A stretch of 6,105 nucleotides of DNA, taken from contig JAKAOC010000156.1 of the NCBI GenBank assembly GCA_021823385.1, forward strand, positions 1 to 6,105, written 5' to 3'. This DNA is from Actinomycetes bacterium (GTDB lineage Bacteria; Actinomycetota; Acidimicrobiia; Acidimicrobiales; Acidimicrobiaceae). The notes beneath the pieces are model-generated. The model was not told the origin of the DNA. It searched no databases and saw nothing but the letters and a program-made list of their open reading frames with translations. Shown in pieces: positions 5,266 to 6,105 of the stretch (within the stretch, counting starts at the first letter, position 1; the number at the start of each line of letters is the position of its first letter). Made by a program: the position numbers and the translations under genes.

Positions 5266-6105
5266 TTATGTCGGTGCGACGTATTCGAAGGAAGGGCCGG
5301 CGTTGGTGGCGCCGTCGCCGCTGGGCATGAGCATCAACTCGCGCGCAACTTCGCGCACGTCCATCATCGCTCCGAAAAGGTCGCCGAGCAGCTCGCTCTC
5401 CCCGTTGACGGTCCGATGAAGAAACCGAAGAAGCCCGCAGTAAGCCCGGTTGAATTCGGTCATCTTCTCCCGCACGGGACTCCCATCGGGATAGTCAGCC
5501 ATGCGCGCGCCGATCCGCATGGGGTGCACCGCCGCCCAATCCACCTGAATCGCCTCCCCGGTTGGACCCGACCGCGGGGTGTCGCCTCGCCTGTAGCGCC
5601 TGGCCTGCATAATCTCGGTGAAGCGAAAGTAATGGGCCACTTCGTCCAGGTCTGGATGGAACATGTCCCGTTCACCATCCCATACCTCGGCATGTTTCAA
5701 CCCCTCGCCCTGCTCCTCGATCTCGTCGACCGCGCGGAGCGCCGAAGCCAGATCCGTCACCGCCACGATCCTCCAGCCCGCCTTGCCGCCGATCTGTTCC
5801 GGGCCGATTTGGCGTCCGGGATCCCCGGTGAAGACCGCCTCCTCCCCCAGCGTCGCCGTCAGAAAGGCCAGGCCCTCCTCCACGGCCTGATAGAACTGTC
5901 CGATCGTCTCGAACCCGTCGGCCTCGGCGGGCGCGTCGTCCACCTCGGGTCGCTCTATCCGGCAAAAGACCTCGAGAGCTTCCGGGCAGAACGGGAGCAG
6001 CGGCACTTCGAAGCTTCGATTGCTGAAGGGAAGCGTTGCCGGGTAGCGCGGCAGGAATTCAGGGGAGTCGATCACCGGCGATCCACCTACTGCATTGAGC
6101 AGGTT
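5266..6105 (-). CDS. Ferritin-like protein (VioB/RebD-type domain), N-terminus outside window
   Basis: The frame is open through the right edge, so the gene starts beyond 6105; the GTG at 6075 is internal, because the preceding codons already read NLLNAVGGSP, a family signature. The 279 visible residues match the ferritin-like domain (Pfam Ferritin-like, PF12902) found in VioB, RebD and many stand-alone bacterial proteins. Landmarks are RYPATLPF (20-27), FETIGQFYQAVEEGL (66-79), QIGPEQIGG (99-107), VTDLASALRAVDEIEEQGEG (116-135) and DLDEVAHYFRFTEI (152-165). Likely di-metal ligands include E67, E130, E155, H158 and perhaps E164, inferred from conservation pattern rather than structure. In violacein and rebeccamycin synthesis the related enzymes couple two imine-form tryptophan derivatives. 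Stand-alone members are mostly uncharacterised and may be oxidases or oxygenases. The C-terminal segment (205-259) is helical, with DLFGAMMDVREVARELM, and also fits a family tail. Upstream neighbours that could name a pathway are not visible. Confidence 0.88.
   Translation of the reverse strand, partial: NLLNAVGGSPVIDSPEFLPRYPATLPFSNRSFEVPLLPFCPEALEVFCRIERPEVDDAPAEADGFETIGQFYQAVEEGLAFLTATLGEEAVFTGDPGRQIGPEQIGGKAGWRIVAVTDLASALRAVDEIEEQGEGLKHAEVWDGERDMFHPDLDEVAHYFRFTEIMQARRYRRGDTPRSGPTGEAIQVDWAAVHPMRIGARMADYPDGSPVREKMTEFNRAYCGLLRFLHRTVNGESELLGDLFGAMMDVREVARELMLMPSGDGATNAGPSFEYVAPT

Overview
The window reads as a piece of a GC-rich bacterial chromosome. The best guess is an actinobacterium, possibly from an uncultured soil or acidic-habitat lineage. 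The reasons are the strong G/C bias at third codon positions, frequent GTG/TTG starts with good Shine-Dalgarno sites, a free-standing Clp N-domain protein, an Ala/Thr-rich secreted lipoprotein and an actinobacterial-looking DoxX/DoxD protein. This placement is inference from style and family content; no marker gene is present.

Layout, left to right. (1) 2-364 (+): the 3' end of a Clp N-domain protein, cut by the left edge. (2) 525-1433 (+): a complete fumarylacetoacetate-hydrolase (FAH) family enzyme, best started at a TTG, followed by a clear rho-independent terminator (1470-1500). (3) 1501-1681: an AT-richer convergent spacer with small repeats and inverted repeats. (4) 1682-2395 (-): a compact alpha/beta hydrolase started at a GTG. 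(5) 2396-2645: a divergent spacer with a small repeat/palindrome cluster. (6) 2646-3299 (+): a predicted secreted lipoprotein of unknown function. (7) 3376-4269 (+): an HSL-type (alpha/beta hydrolase fold-3) esterase. (8) 4270-4467: a leader with a possible three-way-junction RNA. (9) 4468-5082 (+): a four-helix DoxX/DoxD membrane protein, then a possible 13-codon ORF and a strong hairpin. (10) 5266-6105 (-): a VioB/RebD-type ferritin-like protein whose N-terminus lies beyond the right edge.

The genes do not form one obvious pathway. The FAH enzyme and the two hydrolases fit breakdown of aromatic, keto-acid or ester compounds, but they sit in separate transcription units on both strands. DoxX and the ferritin-like protein suggest redox functions, but they are convergent. 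There is no mobile element, CRISPR array, tRNA or rRNA, and no stretch over 300 bases lacks a gene. I see no convincing new multi-gene system. The items most worth a second look are the structured leader of the doxX-like gene, the ferritin-like protein and its missing neighbours, the folded spacer at 1501-1681 and the orphan lipoprotein.
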